A stretch of DNA of 64,000 bases from Pseudomonas fluorescens. GTDB lineage: Bacteria > Pseudomonadota > Gammaproteobacteria > Pseudomonadales > Pseudomonadaceae. The stretch spans positions 104,028 to 168,027 of the forward strand of contig NZ_CABVHJ010000015.1 in NCBI RefSeq assembly GCF_902497745.1, read 5' to 3'. A program made the translations under genes and the position numbers. This document shows positions 1-8,261 of this stretch, one piece after another; within the stretch, counting starts at the first letter, position 1; each line of letters begins with the position of its first letter. Below the pieces are notes generated by a model. The model was not told the origin of the DNA. It did no database searches and was given only the letters and a program-made list of their open reading frames with translations.

Positions 1-752
1 CGTTCGCGGCGAACAAGCGTAGCCTCCATAAAATTTGTTTTTGATTCGTTAAGTTTGTTACCGCTCGCAAAGACGTCATCATCGCCGGGTTCTACCCCAT
101 CTACAATCCAGTCGACCAGTCTGATCTGCTGCCCCTGCGGAAACAGCCCCAGATAGTAGTTCCAGATACGATTGCCGGGTTCTTCATTGCCGCGCCGCGT
201 CTGAAACCAGTCGAACAGCCCTATCGAATACGTCACGGGAGTTTGTGCTTCGATCGTGACGCTACTGTCCTGGACACTGGAAAGGGTGGTTCCATTGGTG
301 AGAATCTTCTCCCCGTTCAGCGTCAGGCGCGCACCGATCTGAGTCGTACCAGCGCTCGATGAGGATACCCAGAACGTGCGAACCTGAGGGTGGGCGCTGT
401 CATTTTCCACATCATCCTCGTCTGCTTCTCTGACTGAGAATGGAGTTTGCGACTCTAGGGTAAATCGTCCTTGTTCAGTGCTCGCGACCCAGCCTTCGCG
501 CAACGTCTTGCCAGTGCTGTAATGAATGAGTTGGATGCTGTCCATTACCTGCGCCGGTACGTGCATAACATTACCGTCGGTATCTACCCCGGAAACCAGA
601 ACTTGCACTTTCACCTGCATCCGGCCGTTAGCGAACAGCGACTTGCTGCGAGTAGCATCGTTGGCATCAAACTTGACACTCATTCTGGCAAGACCTGCAA
701 GAATCGGCTCAATGGTTTGCTGACCGTGTGTAGCGTCCATGCTTTCGCTCAT
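1..752 (-). CDS. Unknown-family protein, copy A (partial, C-terminus beyond window)
   Basis: The frame is open from an ATG at 752 to the window edge, about 250 residues, so the C-terminal quarter is missing. I do not recognise the family. It is clearly a paralog of the proteins at 1605-2642 and 2684-3706: it shares NGRMQVKVQVLVSGVD near residue 45, HYSTGKTLREGW near 80, VRTFWVSS near 130, QDSSVTIEAQ near 165 and YYLGLFPQGQQIRLVDW near 205. No signal peptide or membrane segment is visible in the N-terminus, and the alternating polar/hydrophobic pattern suggests a mostly beta, soluble protein. The upstream DNA (753-927) is AT-rich and shares short motifs with the leader of copy C. Confidence 0.8.
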   Translation of the reverse strand, partial: MSESMDATHGQQTIEPILAGLARMSVKFDANDATRSKSLFANGRMQVKVQVLVSGVDTDGNVMHVPAQVMDSIQLIHYSTGKTLREGWVASTEQGRFTLESQTPFSVREADEDDVENDSAHPQVRTFWVSSSSAGTTQIGARLTLNGEKILTNGTTLSSVQDSSVTIEAQTPVTYSIGLFDWFQTRRGNEEPGNRIWNYYLGLFPQGQQIRLVDWIVDGVEPGDDDVFASGNKLNESKTNFMEATLVRRE

Positions 753-927
753 GATGTATTCCTTTGAAGAGTTATATTTAAATATTGACATCGAACATAT
801 GCCAACAAAAAAATTACAGACCTTTCAAATAAACAGCAAAGCGAAAAATGTAAGAAACATACACTTGCAAGTCTCTAGCTTTTTACGATCTTTTATCCGC
901 TAAACCACTTTCTTCCAGCCACAAGGA
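753..927. other. AT-rich intergenic region upstream of copy A
   Basis: This gap between copy A and the TRIC-type gene is much more AT-rich than its surroundings. Read on the minus strand it holds TATGTTCGAT and AATACATCATG just ahead of the copy A start. Very similar strings (TATGTTCGAAC, ATACATCATGG) precede copy C. It probably holds the copy A promoter, but no convincing -35/-10 pair can be named. Confidence 0.4.
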
Positions 928-1539
928 TTAATGCTCGTCGTTATAAATGAATTTTGGCATTTCCCAATGAAAACGGATGGCCAGCAGACGTAACAAAAAC
1001 CCGCCGAACAGCGTGATCAGAATGGCTTGTTCGCCTGGCACATTCAGATAAAGACACAGCATGTAGCACCACGCCGCAGCAAACGAGACACTCGCATAAA
1101 GTTCACGCCGAAAGATCAGCGGAATGTCGTTGCAGAAAATATCGCGCAAGATGCCGCCAAATACCCCGGTGATCACGCCGCTGACCGACGCCACCAGCAT
1201 GCCGTGGCCCATTTCCAGGGCGGTCATGCAACCGATCAGTGTGAACGCCACCAGACCGACCGCGTCGAGCACCAGAAACAGCGAACGCAAGTGGCGCATC
1301 CAGCGCGCTGTGAATACGGTAAACATCGCCGCGACGGAAGTCAGCACCAGGTATTCCGGATGTTTGACCCACGTCAGCGGGTAGTGCCCGAGCAGCACAT
1401 CACGTACCGAACCGCCACCCAACGCCGTGATGCAGGCAATCAGCACCACGCCAAACCAGTCCATGCCGCGACGGCCGGCAGACAGGGCGCCAGTCATGGC
1501 TTCGGCAGTGATAGCGATCAGATAGAGCATCAGCAACAT
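928..1539 (-). CDS. Trimeric intracellular cation channel (TRIC/UPF0126) family membrane protein
   Basis: A 203-residue very hydrophobic protein with about seven membrane segments. It shows the two internally repeated glycine-rich signatures of the UPF0126/TRIC family, GGGSVRDVLLG near residue 42 and GGILRDIF near 128, one per three-helix repeat. Bacterial TRIC proteins form homotrimeric K+-permeable channels in the inner membrane; the physiological role in pseudomonads is not established. The start is the ATG at 1539 (MLLMLYLIAIT). It lies between copies B and A of the unknown family on the same strand, 65 bp after copy B ends, so it may be co-transcribed with them or interrupt a former tandem array. 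Confidence 0.88.
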   Translation of the reverse strand: MLLMLYLIAITAEAMTGALSAGRRGMDWFGVVLIACITALGGGSVRDVLLGHYPLTWVKHPEYLVLTSVAAMFTVFTARWMRHLRSLFLVLDAVGLVAFTLIGCMTALEMGHGMLVASVSGVITGVFGGILRDIFCNDIPLIFRRELYASVSFAAAWCYMLCLYLNVPGEQAILITLFGGFLLRLLAIRFHWEMPKFIYNDEH

Positions 1540-1604
1540 GGTGGCGATCCAGGCAGGAAGGCGCGCAGTCTAGCCATTTCGCGCCAGTACCAAAAGAGAT
1601 GACG

Positions 1605-2642
1605 TTAACCTTGTTCCAGTTTGAAACTGCCGTCCTTGATGACGGAACGGATAGCCAGTTGATGCTCCGTGCCGAATTGGTCTAGCACCTTGAAATGAAA
1701 TACGCCTTCGTGTGAGGACGCCTGCTGATCTCGCCAAAAGTCACGAGACCACGAAACCACGGCGGTCAACTCCCCGTCCCGATCATTGACCCGGACCGTG
1801 TATTGAGCGACCGAATAAGACCTGACCGGGTTCTGCGCGGTTACGCGCCCGGTGAGCAGCGGTAAAACAACGCCTATTTTGCGGCGATCCGGTCTGACCA
1901 GCACGCCCTTGAGTGCATTGACCTTTTCGCCCCCGACGTATCCGTTAATGTGGTTTCCATAGGCAAATTCGATACTGCCCGTCTGGTTGTCCTTAACCCA
2001 GTCCATCAACTTGATCTGTTGCCCTTGAACATAAAGGCCGAGGTAATAGTTGAAGATTTTGTGCCCGCTCTTCTCGTCTCCGCGGATGACCGGCTCCCAG
2101 CGAAAGTTCTCGATCGCATACCGTGGCGGCGCCTGTGACTCTATCGTGACACTGCTGTCATGCATGCTGAACAAAGAGCTGCTGTTGGTGTAGATAAACC
2201 GTCCATTGAGGAAGATGCGAGCGGCAATCCGTGTGGTTGCGGCACCCTCAGCCGAGACCCATAGAGTTCGCACCTGTCGTTGAATGGACTCGGTTGCACC
2301 GACCGTAGCGGTCGAATTCGTAGCCTTTCTGGCGCTCGGAGCTTCGCTGGTAAACTCACCCGGCTCGACAGTGGCACGCCAGCCATCCTGCAAGGGCTTG
2401 CCCGTGTGGTAATGAACCAGTTCTATGCTCTGGAACACGTCATCCGGAATAACAGCGTAGTTTCCGGAGACGTCCACGCCGGATACCAGAACCTGAACTT
2501 TGACTTGCATACGACCGTTGCCGTATAGCGTCTTGCTCAGCGTGCTGGCGTCACCACCAAGCGTGACTTCGAAACGGGAAATTGAATCCAGAGTAACAGG
2601 TTCAGCCTGCAACTCCGGTGTCTCTTGTACAAACTCTTCCAT
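1605..2642 (-). CDS. Unknown-family protein, copy B
   Basis: A 345-residue protein of unrecognised family, paralogous to copies A and C. Shared blocks in order are NGRMQVKVQVLVSGVD (about 45), ELVHYHTGKPLQDGWRA (about 75), VRTLWVSAEG (about 125), HDSSVTIESQ (about 160), YYLGLYVQGQQIKLMDW (about 200), VNDRDGELTAVV (about 285) and LDQFGTEHQLAIR (about 320). No signal peptide, lipobox or membrane helix is visible. The ATG at 2642 lies 41 bp after the copy C stop, so the two genes probably form an operon. Length and block order match copy C along the whole protein, pointing to tandem duplication followed by divergence. Confidence 0.82.
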   Translation of the reverse strand: MEEFVQETPELQAEPVTLDSISRFEVTLGGDASTLSKTLYGNGRMQVKVQVLVSGVDVSGNYAVIPDDVFQSIELVHYHTGKPLQDGWRATVEPGEFTSEAPSARKATNSTATVGATESIQRQVRTLWVSAEGAATTRIAARIFLNGRFIYTNSSSLFSMHDSSVTIESQAPPRYAIENFRWEPVIRGDEKSGHKIFNYYLGLYVQGQQIKLMDWVKDNQTGSIEFAYGNHINGYVGGEKVNALKGVLVRPDRRKIGVVLPLLTGRVTAQNPVRSYSVAQYTVRVNDRDGELTAVVSWSRDFWRDQQASSHEGVFHFKVLDQFGTEHQLAIRSVIKDGSFKLEQG

Positions 2643-2683
2643 GAAAGTTTATCCCTTTTGTATTTTCAGAAAAAATTAAAGTA

Positions 2684-3706
2684 TCAGCCTCGTTCCAGCC
2701 TCAAGCTTCGTTCCTTAAAGTTAGTGCGGATAGCCAGTTTATGTTCAGTGCCAAACTGATCCAGGGCGGTGAAGCGGAAGACCTCAGATCTGTCGACGAG
2801 CGGTTGATTTCGTGCTGCCGGGGACAGTGCCTGGACAACAGTCAGTTCTCCGATGCGATCGTTGACTTTAATCTCATAATCTTTCTCATGATAAATAAAC
2901 CTGATGGACTCTGGCGAAACACCGAAAGCCTCGACAAACGGTAACGACATATTAAATGTGTGCCCGTCGGGGTGGATCAGAACGCCAGCCTGAAACGCCG
3001 CATTCCATCCATCGACTTTATTACCGAAGGCAAATACAACGTTCTCATCAGCCCCCCCAGCAATCCAGTCCACTAACTTCACCTGTTGTGCATGGGGATA
3101 CAAGCCAAGGTAGTATTTGTAAATACGCTGATTTTTAAACCCGCCGTCATACCAGACATTTTCCCAACGGAACTGCTCAATCGCATAGGTTACCGGCTCA
3201 ATGGCCTCAACGCTGATACTGCTGTCATGCCTGCTCGACAGAGTTGTTCCATTACTGCGAATGACTGTGTTATGAAACTTTATGGACGCACCGATCTGAA
3301 TGGTTTCCACATTTTCGCTGGAAACCCAGAACGTGCGTACCCGGCGCTGGCCCGAAAGATCCTCGTCTCCATCATCCTCATTCGCCATAACGGTGGCGTG
3401 CGCTACTGCCAAGGTGAAACGGCCCTGCTCCGTACTGGCTCGCCAACCATTGCGCAAGGTTTTGCCGCTGTCATAGTGAATAAGACGAATACTCTCCATT
3501 ATCTCGTCGGAAACAGCGACGACGTTACCATCGCGATCCACACCAGCCACTACAACCTGCACCTTGACCTGCATGCGCCCATTGGCATATAGCACTTTGC
3601 TCCGACTGGATGCACCCGCGTCAAACTTTACGGCAAAACTACCGATGCTTTCTGCCGCATCTGACTCAACGAGTTGATCCTGTGACGTACTCAATCCTTC
3701 ACTCAT
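2684..3706 (-). CDS. Unknown-family protein, copy C (first gene of the cluster)
   Basis: A 340-residue unrecognised protein, paralogous to copies A and B, with NGRMQVKVQVVVAGVD, RLIHYDSGKTLRNGWRA, VRTFWVSSE, HDSSISVEA, YYLGLYPHAQQVKLVDW, VNDRIGELTVV and LDQFGTEHKLAIR in order. The last 30 residues are nearly identical in copies B and C. The ATG at 3706 is preceded by GGAAGAAG as ribosome binding site. The protein appears soluble and beta-rich, with no export signal. A TTCGAAC-N8-GTTCGAA palindrome lies 26-47 bp upstream of the start. Secreted, structural or surface-associated roles are all possible; nothing in the sequence decides. Confidence 0.82.
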   Translation of the reverse strand: MSEGLSTSQDQLVESDAAESIGSFAVKFDAGASSRSKVLYANGRMQVKVQVVVAGVDRDGNVVAVSDEIMESIRLIHYDSGKTLRNGWRASTEQGRFTLAVAHATVMANEDDGDEDLSGQRRVRTFWVSSENVETIQIGASIKFHNTVIRSNGTTLSSRHDSSISVEAIEPVTYAIEQFRWENVWYDGGFKNQRIYKYYLGLYPHAQQVKLVDWIAGGADENVVFAFGNKVDGWNAAFQAGVLIHPDGHTFNMSLPFVEAFGVSPESIRFIYHEKDYEIKVNDRIGELTVVQALSPAARNQPLVDRSEVFRFTALDQFGTEHKLAIRTNFKERSLRLERG

Positions 3707-3731
3707 TAACTTCTTCCATGATGTATATTAA

Positions 3732-3753
3732 TTCGAACAATCCAGGGTTCGAA
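3732..3753. promoter_or_regulatory. Perfect 7-bp inverted repeat upstream of copy C
   Basis: TTCGAAC, eight spacer bases, then GTTCGAA, 26-47 bp upstream of the copy C ATG. The distal half-site with its flank (TATGTTCGA on the minus strand) recurs upstream of copy A near 790-800. It could be an operator, but this rests on symmetry and recurrence only. Confidence 0.35.
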
Positions 3754-4167
3754 CATAGAGCACAATTAATAACATACACCGAGAAAAAAACCGCGCCCAA
3801 AGTGTAAGAAAAAACAAAAAAATCAATCATTAATTCAACTGGCGCACTTAATTAAAACTTTCCAGAACCATTACCTTATTCAAGCATTTGGGCCTCAATC
3901 AGCATCTGCCACACACAAGCTTGCATTTTTTAACAAAATCACCACCCAACACAACGTCCCCAGTTAACGTCATCAAACTGGCTTGCCCGCTCGTAAATAT
4001 TAGATAAAGGTAAAAGCTGCAACATCAGAGTATTGCAACAATAACGCTGAAATGAAGTCTTCTTCAAAAGATTGCCGGGATGTTATTGCAATAGATGCCG
4101 CCGATCAGGGCAAACGCCATCCAGCCATTTCACGCTGGCTCGACAGAGCGCGAGCGACACGTTCCAA

Positions 4168-4196
4168 TGCAGGAGCCACCTGTGGCAGCTCCTGCA
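4168..4196. terminator. Hairpin downstream of orn
   Basis: TGCAGGAGC and GCTCCTGCA form a perfect 9-bp stem just beyond the orn stop codon at 4206. There is no strong U-tract on the orn side, so it may act as a weak terminator or mRNA 3' stabiliser, or be a member of the GCAGGAGCTGCC-type dispersed palindromes. Confidence 0.4.
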
Positions 4197-4205
4197 CAAA
4201 CCACA

Positions 4206-4748
4206 TCAAAACTTGATGAAATGCTTGCGGTAATGCTGCAGTTCGGCGATCGATTCGCGAATATCGTCCAGTGCCAGGTGCGTGCTGCCCTTCTTGAAAC
4301 TGTCGCGCACATCCGGCGCCCAGCGCGCGGCCAGCTCTTTGAGCGTAGAGACGTCGAGGTTGCGGTAGTGGAAGTAGCTTTCCAGCGCTTTCATGTGGGT
4401 ATAAAGGAAGCGACGATCCTGGCAGATGCTGTTGCCACAGATCGGCGATTTGCCCTTCGGCACCCACTTTTCCAGAAAGGCGATGGTTTCGGCCTCGGCT
4501 TCAGCCATGCTGATGCGGCTGTCGCGCACGCGTTGGGTCAGGCCGGAGTTGCCGTGGGTGCGGGTGTTCCACTCGTCCATGCGCGCGAGCACTTCGTCGC
4601 TGTGGTGGATGGCGATCACCGGGCCTTCGGCCAGCGTGTTGAGATCGCTGTCGGTAACGATGGTGGCCATCTCGATGATGACGTCGTTTTCAGGATCCAG
4701 ACCGGTCATTTCCAGGTCGATCCAGATCAGGTTCTGCGGGTTTGGCAT
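4206..4748 (-). CDS. orn: Oligoribonuclease
   Basis: Oligoribonuclease of the DEDDh 3'-5' exonuclease family, 180 residues. It degrades 2-5 nt RNAs and the pGpG released from cyclic-di-GMP. Seen: WIDLEMTGLD near the N-terminus (first D/E pair of the DEDD core), HLALDDIRESIAEL near the C-terminus (final catalytic Asp region) and ICGNSICQDRRFL in the middle. The start is the ATG at 4748 (MPNPQNLIWID), preceded by AGGAG; an upstream in-frame start would add six residues lacking a ribosome binding site. It is divergent from rsgA, an arrangement common in gamma-proteobacteria. Confidence 0.97.
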   Translation of the reverse strand: MPNPQNLIWIDLEMTGLDPENDVIIEMATIVTDSDLNTLAEGPVIAIHHSDEVLARMDEWNTRTHGNSGLTQRVRDSRISMAEAEAETIAFLEKWVPKGKSPICGNSICQDRRFLYTHMKALESYFHYRNLDVSTLKELAARWAPDVRDSFKKGSTHLALDDIRESIAELQHYRKHFIKF

Positions 4749-4855
4749 ATTTCGGCTCCTAGGCAATGCTGCGCAGTTTAGCCTAGGCCGCTTGCCGGGC
4801 GTGCTAAACTCGCGGCCGTTTTACCTAATCGCTGCATTCTTCAGACGGAACACCC

Positions 4856-5887
4856 ATGGCCAAACGCCAACTCAATCGTCGTCAAAACTGGCGCATCGAA
4901 AAGATTCAGGGCGAACGCGCCGCACGCGCCGCCAAACGCGAGTCCTCGGCTGTCGAAGCCCTTGAGGGCGGCGACCTGGGGCCAGAACAAACAGGCCTGG
5001 TGATCGCCCACTTCGGTGTACAGGTCGAGGTCGAAGCCGTTGACGGTGATCAGGCCGGCCAAGTGTTTCGCTGCCACTTGCGCGCCAACCTGCCCGCGCT
5101 GGTAACCGGCGACACCGTCGTCTGGCGCGCCGGCAACCAAGGCATCGGGGTGATCGTTGCGCAACTGCCGCGCACCACCGAACTGTGCCGCCCGGACAGC
5201 CGTGGCCAGCTCAAACCGGTTGCGGCCAACGTCGACATGATCGTCATCGTCTTCGCCCCATTGCCCGAGCCACATGCCAACCTGATCGACCGTTATCTGG
5301 TCGCGGCCGAACACGCCGGCATCCGCCCGTTGCTGCTGTTGAACAAATTCGACCTGATCGACGAGCAGAACGCTCCGGCGCTCAATGCGCTGCTGGCGGT
5401 GTACCGCACGCTGGGTTATCCGGTGCTGGAAGTCTCCGCGCATCACGGCAACGGCATGGAACAGCTGCAACAGCAGCTCGACGGGCGCATCAGCGTATTC
5501 GTCGGCCAGTCCGGTGTCGGCAAGTCGTCGCTGGTCAACAGCCTGCTGCCAGAAGTCGAAACCCGCGTCGGGCCGTTGTCCGAGTTGTCCGGCCAGGGCA
5601 CGCATACGACGACCACCGCACGACTGTTCCACTTTCCCGGTGGCGGTGAGCTGATCGACTCCCCGGGCATCCGTGAATTCGGCCTCGGTCACGTCAGCCG
5701 TGCCGACGTTGAAGCAGGTTTCATCGAGTTCAATGACCTACTCGGCACTTGCCGCTTCCGAGACTGCAAGCATGACCGCGAACCGGGTTGTGCGTTGCTC
5801 AAGGCGTTGGAGGATGGTCGTATCCAGCAGCAGCGGATGAACAGCTACCGCTCGATCATCGCCAGTTTGCCTGAAAACGGCTATTAA
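4856..5887 (+). CDS. rsgA: Ribosome small-subunit-dependent GTPase A
   Basis: RsgA/YjeQ, 343 residues, a circularly permuted GTPase that checks the decoding centre of the 30S subunit late in assembly. The N-terminal OB-fold is followed by the G4 motif NKFDLIDE (about 163) ahead of the P-loop GQSGVGKSS (about 218) and the G3 motif DSPGI (about 265): the permuted G4-G1-G3 order that defines the family. The C-terminus has the zinc knuckle CRFRDCKHDREPGC. The basic N-terminus MAKRQLNRRQ is typical. A strong terminator follows at 5901. Confidence 0.97.
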   Translation: MAKRQLNRRQNWRIEKIQGERAARAAKRESSAVEALEGGDLGPEQTGLVIAHFGVQVEVEAVDGDQAGQVFRCHLRANLPALVTGDTVVWRAGNQGIGVIVAQLPRTTELCRPDSRGQLKPVAANVDMIVIVFAPLPEPHANLIDRYLVAAEHAGIRPLLLLNKFDLIDEQNAPALNALLAVYRTLGYPVLEVSAHHGNGMEQLQQQLDGRISVFVGQSGVGKSSLVNSLLPEVETRVGPLSELSGQGTHTTTTARLFHFPGGGELIDSPGIREFGLGHVSRADVEAGFIEFNDLLGTCRFRDCKHDREPGCALLKALEDGRIQQQRMNSYRSIIASLPENGY

Positions 5888-5900
5888 CTAGCCAGACACA

Positions 5901-5932
5901 AAAAAGCCGCGATCATCTCGCGGCTTTTTTTT
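5901..5932. terminator. Rho-independent terminator between rsgA and the sterol-desaturase gene
   Basis: GCCGCGA, loop TCATC, TCGCGGC, followed by eight T and preceded by A-tracts. It can terminate both convergent genes. Confidence 0.9.
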
Positions 5933-5935
5933 GCC

Positions 5936-7099
5936 TCAAACGCTGGCCGGCGGTTTCGGCACAACCACCTTTGGCTCAGGCTTGCGAAACGCATACAGAT
6001 GCTGATGCACAATCCCGCCAGGCAACTCCTTGCCAAAAACGCCGTAACGTACCGGCCATTCTTTAGGCGGCAATTTGAACGTGCCGAACAGCATGTCCAC
6101 CAGCGGCGTGTGGATCGCGTAGTTCTTGTAGATGTAATCCTTGTGCCGGGCGTGGTGCCAATGGTGGTAGCGCGGCAGCACGATCAGGTAGTTCAGCCAG
6201 CCGCCGTTGATCCGCACGTTGGCGTGGGCCAGTACCGCCTGAACACCAACCAGAATCACGTAGGCATTCAACGCTTGCGGCGCGAAGCCCAGCAGCATCA
6301 ATGGCACCAGCACACCGGTGCGGGTCAGCAGGATTTCAATGAAGTGCACGCGCGAGCCGGCGAGCCAGTCCATGTGGGTGCTGGAGTGATGCACCGCGTG
6401 GATGCGCCACAGAAATGGCACCACGTGATAGAGCCGGTGCAGCCAGTATTGGCCGAGATCGGCGACCAGGATTGCCAACAAAAACTGCACCACCAGCGGC
6501 AGGCTTTGCACACTTGCCTGCAAGCCTGGCGACACCGCCCAACCGGCGATGTAACTCGAAGAGGCGGTGATGAAGATCAGGATGAACTGCACCAGCATGT
6601 GGCTGACGAAGAAGTAGGTCAGGTCGGTGCGCCAGTGCGGACGCAGGATGTTTTGCTCAGGGTCCTTGGAATAGAGTTTTTCCAGCGGAATGAACACGAT
6701 CGCCGACACCAGCAGCGCCAGCACAAACCAGTCCAGACCGAGCGAGTACGGGGTCTGCCCGATCGAGCTGACTTGGACATTGGTGCCCCCAAGGAATACC
6801 GCCAGCCCCGACGCCACCAGTCCGGTAATCCCCAGACGTTTGCGCTTGTTGAGCAGGATATTCAGGGTGCCGAGGCTGAACGACAGCACCAGACCGAGCA
6901 ACAGCGTGGTGCGCGCGAACTGCTCGTCATAGACCTTGCGCAGTTCGGCCGTGGTCAGCCATTCCGGGAAGAGGAAACAGAACACCGCCAACAGGCTCAA
7001 CAGCCCGAGGGTGGCCGAAATATAGCCACTGACCCGCCCCTCGCCAAACTTGAAGGGTGCGTTGCCATGCCGTTGAAAATAGGCTTTGAGTCTTTCCAT
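5936..7099 (-). CDS. Sterol desaturase / fatty acid hydroxylase family membrane protein
   Basis: A 387-residue integral membrane protein of the FA_hydroxylase superfamily, whose members use a histidine-bound di-iron centre to oxidise lipids. The clusters are HRLYH (about 220), HAVHH (about 234) and HHWHHARH (about 312), all complete. Around six membrane segments are visible, with an N-terminal extension of about 130 residues carrying extra helices. The substrate is unknown; bacterial relatives act on sterol-like, carotenoid, ornithine-lipid or ether-lipid substrates. The gene is convergent with rsgA and lies downstream of motB on the same strand, separated from it by a terminator. Confidence 0.88.
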   Translation of the reverse strand: MERLKAYFQRHGNAPFKFGEGRVSGYISATLGLLSLLAVFCFLFPEWLTTAELRKVYDEQFARTTLLLGLVLSFSLGTLNILLNKRKRLGITGLVASGLAVFLGGTNVQVSSIGQTPYSLGLDWFVLALLVSAIVFIPLEKLYSKDPEQNILRPHWRTDLTYFFVSHMLVQFILIFITASSSYIAGWAVSPGLQASVQSLPLVVQFLLAILVADLGQYWLHRLYHVVPFLWRIHAVHHSSTHMDWLAGSRVHFIEILLTRTGVLVPLMLLGFAPQALNAYVILVGVQAVLAHANVRINGGWLNYLIVLPRYHHWHHARHKDYIYKNYAIHTPLVDMLFGTFKLPPKEWPVRYGVFGKELPGGIVHQHLYAFRKPEPKVVVPKPPASV

Positions 7100-7156
7100 T
7101 AACTGATCTTCCGTGATTGCGAAAACTGCGACTGGTCATTGCGACGCAGGCAGAAA

Positions 7157-7186
7157 CAAAAAAGCCACGGTAACCGTGGCTTTTTG
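7157..7186 (-). terminator. Terminator behind motB
   Basis: GCCACGG-TAA-CCGTGGC flanked by A-run and T-run, placed 4 bp after the motB stop codon. It symmetrically resembles a rho-independent terminator for the minus-strand motAB operon. Confidence 0.85.
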
Positions 7187-7190
7187 TCGA

Positions 7191-8258
7191 TTACTGCTTG
7201 GGCGCAGGTGCCGGTGCAGTGGTTGCCGGCGCCGGCGCCGCACTCCCCGGTTCCGCCGGTTTCGGCGCGGCGTCATCAAACAGATTCAACCGTTCACGCA
7301 ACTCATGCGCCGGCACCGGCTGCTGATCCGCCGGCAGCGCATTCGGATCAATCGGTGTCGCCGGAGCGGCACCGTTCTGGCCTTGATCTGCCGGTTTCGC
7401 CGGATCGGCACCTTGCGCACCTTCAATGGCCGCCTGGGCTTTCTTGGTCAGCACAACAATGTCGATACGGCGGTTGACCGGGTTGAACGGGTTTTCCTTA
7501 TCGAACAGTGCCGACGAGGCATAACCGACGACCCGCGCCACTTGCGCATCCGGATAGCTGCCGGCGATCAGTGCACGTCGGGCAGCATTGGCACGGTTGG
7601 CCGACAATTCCCAGTTACCGAAATCACCGGTGCCGGTGTACGGCTTGGCGTCGGTGTGACCGCTGATGCTGATCTTGTTCGGCACCGCTTTGATGGTGTC
7701 AGCCATGGCCAGCAGGATGTCTTCGAAGTACGGCTTCAGGCGTGCAGAACCCGAGTCGAACATCGGCCGGTTCTCGGCATCCATGATCTGGATACGCAAG
7801 CCGTTCGGGGTGATCTCGAAGAGGATCTGATCCTTGAATTTCTGCAGTTGCGGGTTCTCGTCGACCTTGTTTTGCAGTTCTTGCAGCAGCAGTTCGAGGC
7901 GCTCTTTCTCGACCATTTCGGCCATGCCTTCAACCTGCTCGGTGTCGACGGTGACCTTGTCCGGTTGCGGCTGGGATTTCACCTCAGGGTTGAGGGTATT
8001 TTCCGGCGCCAGAGTCGGTGTGCCACCCAGGTCGATGATGTACGGCGTGCCGCTTTCGGAGAAGCCGACCGGGTCTTTGAAGTAACCGGCGATGGCGATC
8101 TTCTGCTCCGGCGTTGCGGTGGACAGCAGCCACAACACCAGGAAGAACGCCATCATCGCCGTGGCGAAGTCGGCGAAGGCGATTTTCCACGCCCCACCGT
8201 GATGCCCGCCGGCTATGCGCTTGACGCGCTTGATGATAATCGGCTGATTATTTTCCAT
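7191..8258 (-). CDS. motB: Flagellar motor stator protein MotB
   Basis: MotB, 355 residues, the peptidoglycan-anchored half of the flagellar stator. A single membrane helix carries the proton-binding Asp30 (FADFATAMMAFFLVLW). A periplasmic linker follows, then an OmpA-like peptidoglycan-binding domain with ISISGHTDAKPY (about 195) and the NWELSANRANAARR motif (about 213). The last 80 residues are low-complexity, rich in Ala/Pro/Gln, and likely disordered. Start ATG at 8258, 3 bp after motA ends, so the two are translated as an operon. Pseudomonads usually also carry a MotCD stator elsewhere. Confidence 0.96.
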   Translation of the reverse strand: MENNQPIIIKRVKRIAGGHHGGAWKIAFADFATAMMAFFLVLWLLSTATPEQKIAIAGYFKDPVGFSESGTPYIIDLGGTPTLAPENTLNPEVKSQPQPDKVTVDTEQVEGMAEMVEKERLELLLQELQNKVDENPQLQKFKDQILFEITPNGLRIQIMDAENRPMFDSGSARLKPYFEDILLAMADTIKAVPNKISISGHTDAKPYTGTGDFGNWELSANRANAARRALIAGSYPDAQVARVVGYASSALFDKENPFNPVNRRIDIVVLTKKAQAAIEGAQGADPAKPADQGQNGAAPATPIDPNALPADQQPVPAHELRERLNLFDDAAPKPAEPGSAAPAPATTAPAPAPKQ

Positions 8259-8261
8259 TTC

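Larger units (their letters stand above)
3707..4205. other. AT-rich intergenic stretch between the paralog cluster and orn
   Basis: About 500 bp without a believable gene. The part next to copy C (about 3707-4050) is strikingly AT-rich with A-tracts, unlike the flanking core genes. It contains the TTCGAAC palindrome at 3732-3753, an imperfect inverted repeat TATTGCAA...TTGCAATA spanning 4031-4093, and a hairpin at 4168-4196 behind orn. The composition change suggests that the unknown cluster was acquired next to the orn locus. Confidence 0.5.

Noticed and set aside
3742..3756. GGTTCGAAC resembling a tRNA T-loop
   Set aside because: No acceptor, anticodon or D-arm can be built around it; the sequence is half of the TTCGAAC palindrome.
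4031..4093. Inverted TATTGCAA...TTGCAATA repeat as mobile-element end
   Set aside because: No transposase or target duplication; arms are short and imperfect in AT-rich DNA.
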